Source: Ochrobactrum sp. Q0168
Lineage (GTDB): Bacteria; Pseudomonadota; Alphaproteobacteria; Rhizobiales; Rhizobiaceae
DNA length: 64,000 nucleotides
Assembly (NCBI RefSeq): GCF_016427605.1
Contig: NZ_JAELXQ010000001.1
Location: 808,860 to 872,859, forward strand
Direction: 5' to 3'
Shown piece by piece: positions 36,306 through 45,798 of the stretch. The translations under genes and the position numbers were made by a program. Numbering within the stretch: position 1 is the stretch's first letter; the number at the start of each line of letters is the position of its first letter. A model generated the notes under the pieces. The model ran no database searches. It worked only from the letters and a program-made list of their open reading frames with translations, and was not told where the DNA came from.

Positions 36306-37859
36306 TCATCCCTGATCGATCGGCAGGGCCACGAAGCGGCTCTGATCGTTGCTCTGCAATTGCAGAAGCACAGCCTTGCGACCCGACTTGGAGGCTTCGC
36401 TGATGGCGTTGTTGATGTCCTTGGCAGTCTTCACAACCTGATTGTTGACGCTGACGATGACATCGCCGGAGCGAACACCGCGATCAGCAGCGTCGCTGTC
36501 GGGATCGACATCGGTGACGACCACCCCGTCACCATCTTCCGATGGCGTGACTGTCAGACCATAGCTGTCGAGCGTTTCGCTCTGCTGGCCGCCCTTGTCT
36601 TCATCCGTCGTGCCACCGGCCTGCTTCAGATCCTGCGGCATGGCTTCGATGGTCACGCTGATTTCTTCAGCCTTGTTCTTGCGCCAGACACTGAGAGCCG
36701 CCTTTTCGCCCGGATTGATACCGGCAACCTTGCGGGCCAGATCACGGGGGTCCTGAACCGGCTCACCATTCACCGCGGTGATCACGTCACCGGACTGAAT
36801 GCCAGCCTTGGCCGCCGGACCATCCTTCTGCGGCGAAGCGACGATTGCACCCTTTTCCTCGGCCAGACCAAGCGAAGCGGCGATATCCTTGGTCACCGGC
36901 TGTATCTGTACGCCGATCCAGCCGCGTTCAACCGAGCCCTTCTTGATGAGCTGATCGACGACCTGCTTTGCAGTGCCCGACGGGATTGCGAAGGCGATAC
37001 CGACGCTGCCGCCCGAAGGCGAGAAGATGGCGGTGTTGATACCGACAACCTGACCGGACAGGTTGAAAGCCGGGCCACCCGAGTTGCCCTTGTTCACGGC
37101 CGCATCGATCTGGATGAAATCGTCGTAAGGACCGGCGCCGATGTCACGGCCACGGGCCGAAACGATACCCGAAGTCACCGTACCGCCGAGACCGAACGGA
37201 TTTCCGACTGCGACAACCCAGTCGCCAACGCGAACCTGATTGTCATCGCCAAAAGCGACATAGGTGAACTTGCGCTTGGCGTCATCGACCTTCAGAACAG
37301 CGAGGTCGGTGCGCGGATCGGTACCGATCAGCTTGGCGTCCAGTTCAGTGCCGTCATCCATGACGACGCTATAAGCATCCCCGTCTGAAACGACGTGGTT
37401 GTTGGTGACGACATAACCATCTTCAGAGATGAAGAAACCGGAGCCCTGTGCATAGGGGCGCTCATGGCCTGGTCGGCCCGGGCGTTTGCCGGGGCCACGG
37501 CGGCTATCTGGACGCGCATCGCCACGCGGCGGCTCCATGCCGAAATCACGGAAGAAGCGCTTCAACGGATGATCGTCTGGAAGCTGGTCGAAGCCGCGCG
37601 CGCCGAAATTCTGACCGCCACGGCTGTCGGCTTCCTGCACATTCTTCTTCACGGTCACGCTGACAACCGCCGGACGCACCTTTGCCACCAGATCCGCGAA
37701 GCCGACAGACTGCTGCGGCGGCGTCACCTGCACAGCTTCCGCGCGGGCATCATTGAGTGCGCCAAGCGGGCCAGTCGCGACGAACGCGCCGGCAAGTGCA
37801 GCGCAAACTGCGACGGCTGCAACGCTTTTGCGGTAATGGGAATTGCTAGCTCTGGACAT
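36306..37859 (-). CDS. degP: DegP/HtrA-family periplasmic serine protease
   Basis: A 517-residue exported protease/chaperone of the envelope stress response. A signal peptide (to about residue 40) is followed by the trypsin-like domain with catalytic His155 (TNNHVV), Asp185 (RTDLAVL) and Ser260 (NKGNSGGPAF). Two PDZ domains follow (about 310-400 and 425-510). A Gly/Arg/Pro-rich insertion lies near residues 110-135. The gene lies downstream of the ccm operon on the same strand, 177 bases from ccmH. Brucella calls this gene htrA. Confidence 0.95.
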   Translation of the reverse strand: MSRASNSHYRKSVAAVAVCAALAGAFVATGPLGALNDARAEAVQVTPPQQSVGFADLVAKVRPAVVSVTVKKNVQEADSRGGQNFGARGFDQLPDDHPLKRFFRDFGMEPPRGDARPDSRRGPGKRPGRPGHERPYAQGSGFFISEDGYVVTNNHVVSDGDAYSVVMDDGTELDAKLIGTDPRTDLAVLKVDDAKRKFTYVAFGDDNQVRVGDWVVAVGNPFGLGGTVTSGIVSARGRDIGAGPYDDFIQIDAAVNKGNSGGPAFNLSGQVVGINTAIFSPSGGSVGIAFAIPSGTAKQVVDQLIKKGSVERGWIGVQIQPVTKDIAASLGLAEEKGAIVASPQKDGPAAKAGIQSGDVITAVNGEPVQDPRDLARKVAGINPGEKAALSVWRKNKAEEISVTIEAMPQDLKQAGGTTDEDKGGQQSETLDSYGLTVTPSEDGDGVVVTDVDPDSDAADRGVRSGDVIVSVNNQVVKTAKDINNAISEASKSGRKAVLLQLQSNDQSRFVALPIDQG

Positions 37860-38036
37860 CTATTTCTCCTTACGAGCGGTAATCCGGCCTTCGCTCTCGT
37901 CTCGGGAAACGAGGCCTGTAAATCCTTTATAGAGCGCAAGATAGTTAGAGCTACCTTACCGCTCAATTTCCGCAAGATGAAAGTTTCGTAAGGTTCGGCG
38001 CAAGCGGGGGAGAAAATCGCTCATAAATATATAAAA

Positions 38037-38513
38037 TTATTTATTATTCAGAAGACGGGCGAGTTCGGCTTTTTCGCTTTCAGAAAGAGGCTGCGCCGCT
38101 TGCCCAAGCCTGCGCCGCTGACGAAACGCAAAGGCGAGCGCCACAGCGCCGATCAAAAGCACGATAACCGGGAACCCCCAAAGCAGAACGGTACGGGCCG
38201 ACAGGCGCGGCTTCAACAGCACGAACTCACCATAACGGGCGACGACAAAGTCCAGCACCTCATCGTCCGTATCGCCTGCTTTCAGTCGATCACGAACCAA
38301 AAGGCGCAGATCGCGGGCAAGCTCCGCATTCGAATCATCAATGGATTCGTTCTGACACACCATGCAGCGCAACTCGCCGGAAATGGTGCGGGCGCGCTTT
38401 TCAAGCGCCGGGTCGGGCAGAACCTCATCCGGATTGACAGCAAACGCCGCCGTGCCCTGAAACGCCAGAACAATGGCGAGTGCACATATCGCGAAGAGTT
38501 TGCGCATCTTCAT
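38037..38513 (-). CDS. ccmH: Cytochrome c maturation protein CcmH (CycL)
   Basis: A 158-residue protein with a signal peptide, the thiol motif [18 protein letters not shown] in a small periplasmic helical domain, and a C-terminal transmembrane helix (about 105-125). It reduces or presents apocytochrome cysteines for heme attachment together with CcmF. The ATG overlaps the ccmF stop (ATGA). It is the last gene of the ccmI-ccmE-ccmF-ccmH unit. Confidence 0.93.
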   Translation of the reverse strand: MKMRKLFAICALAIVLAFQGTAAFAVNPDEVLPDPALEKRARTISGELRCMVCQNESIDDSNAELARDLRLLVRDRLKAGDTDDEVLDFVVARYGEFVLLKPRLSARTVLLWGFPVIVLLIGAVALAFAFRQRRRLGQAAQPLSESEKAELARLLNNK

Positions 38514-40501
38514 GCTGCGGCCTCCGCTTCCTGCGGCGAGGCCTTGCGCTTGGACGCAGGCGCGCCAACGCGCAGGCGGCGGTCGGCGAGCGAAAACAGG
38601 CCACCCAGCATCATGACCAATGCGCCATACCAGATCAGCGTCACCTGCGGCTTCCACCAGATGCGAACCACCACTGAACCGTCACCCGGCTCATCGCCCA
38701 GCGCCACATAGACCTGACTGAACCAGAGCGTGCGAATGCCCGATTCTGTCGTCGGCATCTGGCGTGCCGGGAAAAAGCGCTTGGATGGCTCTATCCGGCC
38801 AAGATCGCGCGCGCTGGAATCGAGTAACGTGAACGTGCCGCGATTTTCCGTGAAGTTCGGACCGGTCAAAGGCCGAAGCCCCTCGAACCGCAATGTGTAG
38901 TCCTGAACCTTCACCGTATCGCCCGCACGCATGATGAGCACGTTTTCCGTACCGAAGGTCGTAACGCTGACGATGCCGAGCAGCGTCACGCCAAGACCGA
39001 TATGCGCCAGCGCCGTTCCGAAAACGGAGCGCGGCAGGCTCTTGAACCGCGCCCAGGCCTTTGTTGCCGATACCTTGCCGATACCGGCTTTCTGCACCAG
39101 ATCGGTGAGGCTGCCGAAAATGAGCCAGGCGGCGAGACCGATGCCGCAAGCGGCCAGCAGCGATTTGGCCGATGTGGTCCAAAGCACGATACCGGCAACT
39201 GCCAGCGCCAAAGCGAAAGCCGTCATCAAGCGCTGGGCAACGCCGTAAAGGTCGCCGCGTTTCCAGGCCAGAAGCGGACCGAACGGCACCGCTAACAGAA
39301 GCGGAATCATCAGCGGGCCGAAGGTCATGTTGAAGAACGGCGCACCGACGGAAATCTTTTCGCCGGTCATGACTTCCAGCAGCAGCGGATAAAGCGTGCC
39401 GATCAGAACGGTCGCAGCGGCGGTGGTCAGGAACAGGTTGTTGAAGACCAGCGCCCCTTCCCGCGAAATAGGATGAAAAATGCCGCCAGCCGTCAGGCTC
39501 TGGACGCGAAGCGCGAAGAGCGACAAAGAACCACCGATGAAAATGGCGAGAATGGCCAGAATGAAAAGCCCGCGCCCTGGATCCGTCGCGAAACTATGCA
39601 CGGAGGTCAGCACACCGGAACGCACGAGGAAGGTTCCGAGTAGCGATAGCGAGAAAGTCAGGATCGCCAGCAGCACGGTCCAGATTTTCAGCGCCGAGCG
39701 CTTTTCCATGACCAGCGCGGAATGCAGCAAGGCGGTGCCAACCAGCCATGGCATGAAGGATGCGTTTTCGACCGGGTCCCAGAACCACCAGCCGCCCCAG
39801 CCGAGTTCGTAATAGGCCCAGTAGGAACCCATTGCGATACCGCCGGTCAGGAACATCCAGGCCACCAGCGTCCATGGGCGCACCCAGCGCGCCCAGGCCG
39901 CATCGAGACGGCCTTCCAGAAGTGCCGCAACCGCAAAAGAGAAGCAGACCGAAAAGCCGACATAGCCGAGATAAAGCAGCGGCGGATGAATGGCGAGGCC
40001 GATATCCTGCAAGATCGGATTGAGATCGCCGCCTTCCATCGGAGCCGGAAGGATGCGCGTGAAAGGGTTCGACGTGAAGATGATGAAGGCCAGAAAGGCC
40101 ACCGCGATCCAGCCCTGCACCGCCAGAACATTGGCGCGCAAAGTTTCAGGCAGGTTGCCGGAAAATGCTGCGACCAACGCGCTGAAAAGCGTCAGGATGA
40201 ACACCCACAACAGCATAGAGCCTTCGTGGTTTCCCCAGACACCGGTGATCTTATAGAGAAGCGGCTTTTGCGAATGCGAGTTTTCGACGACGTTCAGAAC
40301 CGAAAAGTCGGACACGACATAGGCATGGACCAGCACCGCTGAGGACAGGACGACCAGCGCGAAGACCGCAAGCGCCGTGGGCACCGCCACCGACATGAGT
40401 TGCGTGTCGCGTCGGCGGGCACCGATCACCGGCACGACCGACTGAACAATCGACAGAGCCAGCGCCAGCACCAGAGCAAAATGGCCGATCTCGACAATCA
40501 T
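38510..40501 (-). CDS. ccmF: Heme lyase CcmF (CycK)
   Basis: A 663-residue integral membrane protein with about 15 helices. The tryptophan-rich heme-handling WWD motif is [31 protein letters not shown] and [13 protein letters not shown] are further family signatures. It ligates heme to apocytochrome c in the periplasm. It overlaps ccmH by four bases and follows ccmE by 19. Confidence 0.96.
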   Translation of the reverse strand: MIVEIGHFALVLALALSIVQSVVPVIGARRRDTQLMSVAVPTALAVFALVVLSSAVLVHAYVVSDFSVLNVVENSHSQKPLLYKITGVWGNHEGSMLLWVFILTLFSALVAAFSGNLPETLRANVLAVQGWIAVAFLAFIIFTSNPFTRILPAPMEGGDLNPILQDIGLAIHPPLLYLGYVGFSVCFSFAVAALLEGRLDAAWARWVRPWTLVAWMFLTGGIAMGSYWAYYELGWGGWWFWDPVENASFMPWLVGTALLHSALVMEKRSALKIWTVLLAILTFSLSLLGTFLVRSGVLTSVHSFATDPGRGLFILAILAIFIGGSLSLFALRVQSLTAGGIFHPISREGALVFNNLFLTTAAATVLIGTLYPLLLEVMTGEKISVGAPFFNMTFGPLMIPLLLAVPFGPLLAWKRGDLYGVAQRLMTAFALALAVAGIVLWTTSAKSLLAACGIGLAAWLIFGSLTDLVQKAGIGKVSATKAWARFKSLPRSVFGTALAHIGLGVTLLGIVSVTTFGTENVLIMRAGDTVKVQDYTLRFEGLRPLTGPNFTENRGTFTLLDSSARDLGRIEPSKRFFPARQMPTTESGIRTLWFSQVYVALGDEPGDGSVVVRIWWKPQVTLIWYGALVMMLGGLFSLADRRLRVGAPASKRKASPQEAEAAA

Positions 40502-40520
40502 AGGCAGTCTCCCGGCATAA

Positions 40521-41018
40521 TTATTTGCCTTCCCACACGCCTTTGGCCTTCAGGCTGTCGGCAAGGTCTTTGGGAACATAGTTCTCGTCATGCTTGGCAA
40601 GCACATTGTCAGCGCGGAAAACGCCGTCTTGTCCGAAATGGCCTTCAGCCACCACGCCCTGCCCTTCACGGAACAGATCTGGCGGAATGCCTTCGAACAC
40701 CACTTTCACGGTCTTGATCGTATCGGTGACGGTGAAGCGCAGCTCGCTGCCTTCCCGGCTGACCGAGCCTTCCTCGACCAGACCACCCAGACGAAAACGA
40801 GAACCGGACGTCAATTCCTGTTCAGTCAGGTCGGCGGGCGTGCGGAAGAACCGGATGTCCTGATTGAAGGCCATCAACATCAGCCCCACCGCCACCGCCA
40901 GAACCGCCAGCGCGCCGCCGATCAGCATCAGGCGCTTGCGTTTTCTCTGGCCGATTGTCCGGGCAAGACTGCCAGCGGGTTTCGGCTTGCGTGCGTTTTC
41001 TTCTGCAGTCGCGCTCAT
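40521..41018 (-). CDS. ccmE: Heme chaperone CcmE (CycJ)
   Basis: A 165-residue membrane-anchored periplasmic protein that carries heme to CcmF. One N-terminal helix is at about residues 29-50. The beta-barrel has [11 protein letters not shown] and [17 protein letters not shown], and the heme-binding histidine is His143 in AKHDENY. It overlaps ccmI by four bases. Confidence 0.96.
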   Translation of the reverse strand: MSATAEENARKPKPAGSLARTIGQRKRKRLMLIGGALAVLAVAVGLMLMAFNQDIRFFRTPADLTEQELTSGSRFRLGGLVEEGSVSREGSELRFTVTDTIKTVKVVFEGIPPDLFREGQGVVAEGHFGQDGVFRADNVLAKHDENYVPKDLADSLKAKGVWEGK

Positions 41019-42148
41019 TTCTGTGCCTCTAGGCCCAAGCCGGATGCGAAGCTGCGAAGCTCGGTCCGCTGTTCTTCCGCAAGGGCGGTCATGCCCCGGT
41101 TCAGGGCATCAAGCGCCGCATCGCGGCGATGCAGGATCATATAGGAGCGCACGAGACGCTTCCAGCCTTCGACATCCCCACTATTCTGGCGAAGACTTTC
41201 ATCCAGACGTTGAACCATGCCCTCGATCATCGCTTGACGGTCTTCCGCCGACAGGGAAGAAGCCGCTTCGATATCGTCGGATGACGGGCCTTTTTGCTCT
41301 GTCGGCTGATTGGTCGAAGGATTGCTCAGCCGCGCAATGGCCTGCTCGACCTGCCCCCGCCAGAGAGCATCGGTTGGGGCCTTGTCCAGAAGTGTCTTGA
41401 GACGGGCAATCGCTGCATCCGGGCGACCATCCTGCATCTCGCCTTGCGCAAGATAGAATTGCGGACGCGGATCGTTCGGATCAAGTTCAACTGCCTTGTT
41501 CAGGAACGACTCTGCCTCGGCAGTGATCGTGCCGCTTGAAACGGCGGCAAGCCCTTCCGCCAGGCCCAGCAGGCGTGGGAAATTTTCGCCGTCAATGCGG
41601 ATGGAAGAACGATAGGCATTTACCGCATCCGCCGGACGGCCAAGGCGCATATAGATCGGCGCCAGCACATCCCAGCCGCGCGCATCGTCAGGATTTTTCG
41701 CCAGATGCGCTTCGGCCCGCGCGACCAGTTCATCAACCGAGCCGCGGTCAGGATTATCGGATAAGCGCCCCGCAAGCGGCATGGACGGCACGTCCGGCTT
41801 GCCGAAAAGCGGATAGACGCCCCAGGCGATCAACGGCACGGCCAGCACGGCGATCAGCGCCAGAACGCGGCCCGACCTCGTAGATTGCGCTGCTGCGCTT
41901 GCAGCGTCCTGACTTTCCTTTTCGGCACTCAGAATACGGCGGGAAATTTCAATTCGCGCCTGTTCGGCGCTTTGCGCATCGATCATGCCGCGCGCGGCAT
42001 CGGATTCGACTTCGCGCAGCTGGTCGCGGTAGACTTCAAGGTCGTTCTTTTCAGCAGGCAAAAAAGCCTGCTTGCGCCGCGTGAGAGGCAACAAGACAGC
42101 CAAAGTGGCTGCTAACGTCAATAATGCTGCAATCAACCAAAATCCCAT
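41015..42148 (-). CDS. ccmI: Cytochrome c maturation protein CcmI (CycH)
   Basis: A 377-residue protein with two N-terminal transmembrane helices (about 2-20 and 93-113), a cytoplasmic leucine-zipper-like loop between them, and periplasmic TPR repeats (about 145-365). It holds apocytochromes and delivers them to CcmF/CcmH. It is the first gene of the four-gene operon. Its gene order is the cycHJKL order of rhizobia. Confidence 0.93.
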   Translation of the reverse strand: MGFWLIAALLTLAATLAVLLPLTRRKQAFLPAEKNDLEVYRDQLREVESDAARGMIDAQSAEQARIEISRRILSAEKESQDAASAAAQSTRSGRVLALIAVLAVPLIAWGVYPLFGKPDVPSMPLAGRLSDNPDRGSVDELVARAEAHLAKNPDDARGWDVLAPIYMRLGRPADAVNAYRSSIRIDGENFPRLLGLAEGLAAVSSGTITAEAESFLNKAVELDPNDPRPQFYLAQGEMQDGRPDAAIARLKTLLDKAPTDALWRGQVEQAIARLSNPSTNQPTEQKGPSSDDIEAASSLSAEDRQAMIEGMVQRLDESLRQNSGDVEGWKRLVRSYMILHRRDAALDALNRGMTALAEEQRTELRSFASGLGLEAQK

Positions 42149-42243
42149 GGCTACGACTTAAGCGCAGGCATGAGAAAAACCAACCACTACCTGTCGCAAC
42201 TGGCCGCCTAGGGCAATTCGCCGCAAAGGCGGCCAGTGAGCGA

Positions 42244-42693
42244 TCAGGTCAGCGGCGTCCAGCTGCCGTCAGTGTTGCGGCAGGGGGTGCCCCGCACCGT
42301 CTGCTGCGAACCGCCAATATCGAAGGTGTGCGAATATTGGCGACAATTCTGCGAGCCGACCTGATAGGGCTGCGCCGCTGTGACATCGCCGGAATTCGAA
42401 CCGGCACTCCAGGAAACGGCTTTCCCCGCCGGCGAATATTCGAGCGCGCGATACTCGGCTTCGAGCGCCTTTTTCCGGTCGCCCGCGCTTAGCTGGTTTG
42501 CTGCGTTGCCGAGCAGACCATTGCCCAGTGACGAGAGCAGGCTTGATTCCGGCTTCGCTGATGACGACGAGCCGCCAAGCGACGTCAGCCCCCTGCCACC
42601 GCCTGATGTCCCGCATGCCGACAAGGCCAGCGACAGCGCAACCATGGTCGGAACGACCAGAGCCGGAGAAGAAAACCTGAATTCCATCATCAT
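42244..42693 (-). CDS. Surface-antigen-type lipoprotein
   Basis: A ~149-residue lipoprotein whose signal peptide ends in the lipobox LSAC (LSLALSACGTSGG). A Gly/Ser-rich region is followed by glycine-rich LLSSLGNGLLGNAANQLSAGD. The C-terminal domain (CRQYSHTFDIGGSQQTVRGT, ending CRNTDGSW) is typical of the 17-kDa surface antigen family. Three consecutive ATGs make the start ambiguous; I took the first, behind GAGGG. It probably sits in the outer membrane. Confidence 0.82.
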   Translation of the reverse strand: MMMEFRFSSPALVVPTMVALSLALSACGTSGGGRGLTSLGGSSSSAKPESSLLSSLGNGLLGNAANQLSAGDRKKALEAEYRALEYSPAGKAVSWSAGSNSGDVTAAQPYQVGSQNCRQYSHTFDIGGSQQTVRGTPCRNTDGSWTPLT

Positions 42694-42765
42694 AACAAAC
42701 CGGCCCTCATGAACCAATGAGCTTGCATATTATCGCATCATGCGATCTTGTAATTTCAACTTCTT

Positions 42766-42812
42766 AGAGCATTTCCCGCAAAAATGTGAGCCTGTTTGCA
42801 TGACGAAATGCT
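42766..42812 (-). repeat. Partial palindromic repeat, copy 5
   Basis: Only the right module is recognisable, in inverted orientation. AGAGCATTTCCCGCAAAAAT pairs with the ending GACGAAATGCT. On the minus strand it reads ...TTTTTGCGGGAAATGCTCT, compare TTTTGCTGGAAATGCTCT of copies 1 and 6. It lies between feuQ and the lipoprotein gene. Confidence 0.6.
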
Positions 42813-42849
42813 AAAAAGCAAAGACGCCGTTTCAGGTTAAAAGACAACC

Positions 42850-44238
42850 TTAATCTTCCGCAAGCGGTAACACACTGCGAACGCGCAAGCCTCCCATCGG
42901 ACTTTTGTCCAAATGCAGCTGGCCACCATATTCGCGAACCGTATCCTGGACGATGGCAAGGCCCAGACCTGTGCCCGGCTTGGTTTCGTCCACGCGGCTG
43001 CCGCGTTTCAAAGCCGCCTCGATCTTGTCGTCCTCAAGTCCCGGCCCGTCATCCTCAATCACGATTTGGAACTGCCGTTGCGCATCTAACGCTGATCCCA
43101 CGGTGATTTTCACGCGGCGGTTTGCCCATTTCCCGGCATTTTCGAGAAGGTTGCCGATGATTTCCTCAAGGTCTTCCTTTTCGCCAGCGAAGATCGCGTG
43201 CGGAAGATCATTGCGCAAGCTGACATGCAGTGCAGGGTTAAGCTTGGCGGTAACCCGTTGCATCCGCTCCATCACCGGCGCGACGGAGGTGCGAAAAACC
43301 ACACTGTCCCGCTGCGCGGCAATGCGTGCGCGTTGCAGATAATGCTGGATTTGCACCTGCATGGCCTCGCTCTGCTCCTGCACAACGCGGCCCTGATCGC
43401 CGCCGATGGCGCGACCCTCATTGACCAGTACCGAGAGCGGCGTCTTGAGCGAATGAGCGAGATTGCCGACCTGCGTTCTCGACCGCTCGACGATTCGGCG
43501 GTTGTTTTCAATCAGCGCGTTCATTTCGCGGGCAAGCGGCGCAATTTCCATCGGCAGCGAGGCGTTGAGCTTCGATGAACGCCCCTCGCGAATGTCGGTC
43601 AGCGACTGACGCACCTTATCCAGCGGGCGTAAGCCGAACAGGATGATGGCCGCATTGATCAGGATACTGCCGATGCCGAACACCGCAAGATAGGCGGCAA
43701 GCTTGGTCCTGAAATCGGAAATCTCATTCATGACCTCGCTGAGATTGCCCATCACGCGGAAGCGGGCCACCCGGCCCGCATTGTCCAGCACGACTTCCGT
43801 TTCGACGATGAAAAGCTCTTCGCCATTGAGGCCCGGCAAGGAATAGCTGCGCATGAAGGAACTGTCGAAAGGCGCCTGTGTGATCGGCATTTCCGGGACA
43901 ATGCGCCCAATCAGCGAGGGCGATTCCAGCTTGCCGCTCACATTGGACGCGAGCGGGTCCACCGACCAGTACCAGCCCGAAAGTGGGCTCGAATAGCGCA
44001 ATTCGCCCAGTTCCGGGCGCCCCTGCAGCACCCCATCCGTCGAAACGCTGACAGCGCCGACGAGGCTGAACAGATGCGCGGTGAGAAGCCGTTCGAAATT
44101 GCTACGGGCGGCATCGCTATAAAGCGAGCCGATAAGGGTCGCGACCACCACCAGCGCCGCAATCACCCACAGCGTCGACAATGTGACGACGCGAACGGCG
44201 AGAGAGCGGAGCGATGGGATGACGCGAAAACGCTTCAG
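42850..44238 (-). CDS. feuQ: Sensor histidine kinase FeuQ, probable CTG start
   Basis: A ~462-residue inner-membrane kinase with helices near residues 20-40 and 180-200 that bound a periplasmic sensor. HisKA is QVGNLAHSLKTPLSVLVNEG, the PhoQ/FeuQ type, and the HATPase has GNLLENAGKW, DDGPGLE and GTGLGLAIV. The first standard start in frame is a TTG at 44181, which would begin inside the first helix with no basic tail. A CTG at 44238 behind AGGGGA overlaps the feuP stop (CTGA) and adds KRFRVIPSLRSLAVRVVT, a normal basic leader. I take this as the start. The pair controls osmoadaptation genes in Sinorhizobium. Confidence 0.85.
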   Translation of the reverse strand: MKRFRVIPSLRSLAVRVVTLSTLWVIAALVVVATLIGSLYSDAARSNFERLLTAHLFSLVGAVSVSTDGVLQGRPELGELRYSSPLSGWYWSVDPLASNVSGKLESPSLIGRIVPEMPITQAPFDSSFMRSYSLPGLNGEELFIVETEVVLDNAGRVARFRVMGNLSEVMNEISDFRTKLAAYLAVFGIGSILINAAIILFGLRPLDKVRQSLTDIREGRSSKLNASLPMEIAPLAREMNALIENNRRIVERSRTQVGNLAHSLKTPLSVLVNEGRAIGGDQGRVVQEQSEAMQVQIQHYLQRARIAAQRDSVVFRTSVAPVMERMQRVTAKLNPALHVSLRNDLPHAIFAGEKEDLEEIIGNLLENAGKWANRRVKITVGSALDAQRQFQIVIEDDGPGLEDDKIEAALKRGSRVDETKPGTGLGLAIVQDTVREYGGQLHLDKSPMGGLRVRSVLPLAED

Positions 44239-44924
44239 TTGTCGTTCCCCTTTGGATCAGCGCCTGCATCGGAGCGCATGCGGTAGCCCATGCCGCGCAC
44301 GGTCTCGATGAGGTCAACGCCCATCTTCTTGCGCAGGCGTCCGACGAAAACTTCAATCGTATTGGAATCGCGATCGAAATCCTGATCGTAGAGATGCTCC
44401 ACCAGTTCCGTTCGGGAAACCACCTCGTCCATATGATGCATGAGATAGGACAAAAGCCGGTATTCATGCGAGGTCAGCTTCAGCGACACGCCGTCGACGC
44501 TGGCTTTGGAGGTCTTGGTATCAAGATGCAGCGGGCCGCAGACAATCTCCGACGAGGCATGTCCGGCAGCACGGCGGATAAGCGCGCGAAGCCGGGCCAG
44601 GACTTCCTCGATATGAAAAGGCTTGGCGACATAATCATCCGCACCGGCGTCGATACCGGCAACCTTATCGCTCCAGCGATCGCGGGCCGTTAGCATGAGG
44701 ACAGGCATGGCGCGCCCGTTGCGACGCCAGCGTTCCACAACGCTGATACCGTCGATACGCGGCAGGCCGATATCGAGAATCACCGCATCATAGGGTTCCG
44801 TATCACCCAGAAAATGACCCTCTTCGCCATCATAGGCGCTATCGACCACATAACCTGCGGCAACCATCGCATCGGAAAGCTGCCGGTTCAGGTCCTTGTC
44901 GTCCTCAACAATCAGGATACGCAA
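44235..44924 (-). CDS. feuP: Response regulator FeuP (OmpR/PhoP family)
   Basis: A 229-residue regulator. The receiver domain has phospho-acceptor Asp51 (AVILDIGLPRIDG) and the conserved Lys in DYVAKPFHIEE. The winged-helix domain has LTSHEYRLLSYLMHH and FVGRLRKKMGVDLIETVRG. It is coupled to feuQ through a CTGA overlap. A small exported protein in the position of feuN lies upstream, separated by a palindromic repeat. Confidence 0.92.
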   Translation of the reverse strand: MRILIVEDDKDLNRQLSDAMVAAGYVVDSAYDGEEGHFLGDTEPYDAVILDIGLPRIDGISVVERWRRNGRAMPVLMLTARDRWSDKVAGIDAGADDYVAKPFHIEEVLARLRALIRRAAGHASSEIVCGPLHLDTKTSKASVDGVSLKLTSHEYRLLSYLMHHMDEVVSRTELVEHLYDQDFDRDSNTIEVFVGRLRKKMGVDLIETVRGMGYRMRSDAGADPKGNDN

Positions 44925-44997
44925 GCGGGCTGTCTCCCTTCAACGGATCATATGCAAAGGAAAAGCCGGCCTGCTCATGGAATGCAAACCCGCTTCT

Positions 44998-45145
44998 AGA
45001 GCGGTTCCTTTTAAAACAGAATCGTGGAACCGCTCTATCTATTTGTTTTTACGCATTATCCTGCGCATCGAAGCGGGATAAGAAATCAGTCCAGCGAATT
45101 GATTTCCCCGCGTAGACGCTTCGCACTTTTGCTGGAAATGCTCTA
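44998..45145 (+). repeat. Bipartite palindromic repeat, copy 6, with an internal insertion
   Basis: It has left hairpin arms AGAGCGGTTCC/GGAACCGCTCT and linker TATTTGTTTTTACGCATTAT as in copies 1 and 7. About 55 extra bases (45060-45115) interrupt the right module, which resumes at CGCTTCGCACTTTTGCTGG. It occupies most of the gap between the FeuN-like gene and feuP. Confidence 0.75.
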
Positions 45146-45162
45146 AACCCCTGCCGGGAATT

Positions 45163-45474
45163 TTATCGATTGGGCACAGCCACTTCGACGCGACGCGGAC
45201 GCTCACCGTCGCGACCGGGGACCAGCACGACGACAACACAGACCGGTGCGCCGTTCTGGGTGGAAGGCGTCGCCTTGGCGAGCTGCCCGCCCTGTTTGGC
45301 CGCAACCTGTTCGCCCACGGCTGCACAGTCACCCGCAGCGGCGATCACAAGATTGGAGGTCTGCGGCGCAGCAATCGGCATAGCGCCAGCATCGACAATG
45401 CCGCCGATAGGCAACAAGCCAAAACTCACCGCGAGAAGCGCGAAAACTTTGAGAGCAGAGTTCTTTTTCATCAT
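45163..45474 (-). CDS. Small exported protein, FeuN candidate
   Basis: A 103-residue protein with a signal peptide (MMKKNSALKVFALLAVSFGL, cleavage near residue 30). The ~70-residue mature domain contains CAAVGEQVAAKQGG, then VCVVVVLVPGRDGERPRR. Two cysteines may form a disulfide. It lies directly upstream of feuP-feuQ, where Sinorhizobium has feuN, a small periplasmic negative modulator of FeuQ. The identification rests on size, export signal and position; I cannot align it here. AAGG precedes the ATG. Confidence 0.65.
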   Translation of the reverse strand: MMKKNSALKVFALLAVSFGLLPIGGIVDAGAMPIAAPQTSNLVIAAAGDCAAVGEQVAAKQGGQLAKATPSTQNGAPVCVVVVLVPGRDGERPRRVEVAVPNR

Positions 45475-45575
45475 GCCGCCTTGTATAGCGCACGACAGCT
45501 GAACGATGCATGAACAGGCTGTTCTCGCTATAGACTATAAAGGATAACTTCCCTTTGCTATCACGCTTTGTGAAA

Positions 45576-45782
45576 TTATGAAATGCGTGAAGTTGCCTTG
45601 ATGCGACCGAATATCGTAACAATTCCAGCGATTGCCGCGGCCAGTTGCAGTAAAACATCCGTTAGCGCGCCTTGATCAACGGCGTTGTTTGCGATCCCAA
45701 AAGCGCCCGCCAGCCCCAGAATGATCGACACCAGCCCCGCCCAGACAGTGCGGGAAAGATACCAGGCTTTGTCGTCCGTCAT
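45576..45782 (-). CDS. Holin-like small membrane protein of the GTA relic
   Basis: A 68-residue protein with two transmembrane helices (about residues 12-32 and 44-62): RTVWAGLVSIILGLAGAFGI and LLQLAAAIAGIVTIFGRI. GGAG precedes the ATG. It follows the tail/host-specificity relic by 16 bases on the same strand. Phage and GTA clusters often carry such a holin-like gene there. Its frame is intact, unlike its upstream neighbour. A role in lysis or release is inferred from position only. Confidence 0.6.
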   Translation of the reverse strand: MTDDKAWYLSRTVWAGLVSIILGLAGAFGIANNAVDQGALTDVLLQLAAAIAGIVTIFGRIKATSRIS

Positions 45783-45798
45783 GTCTTTTCTCCGTAAA

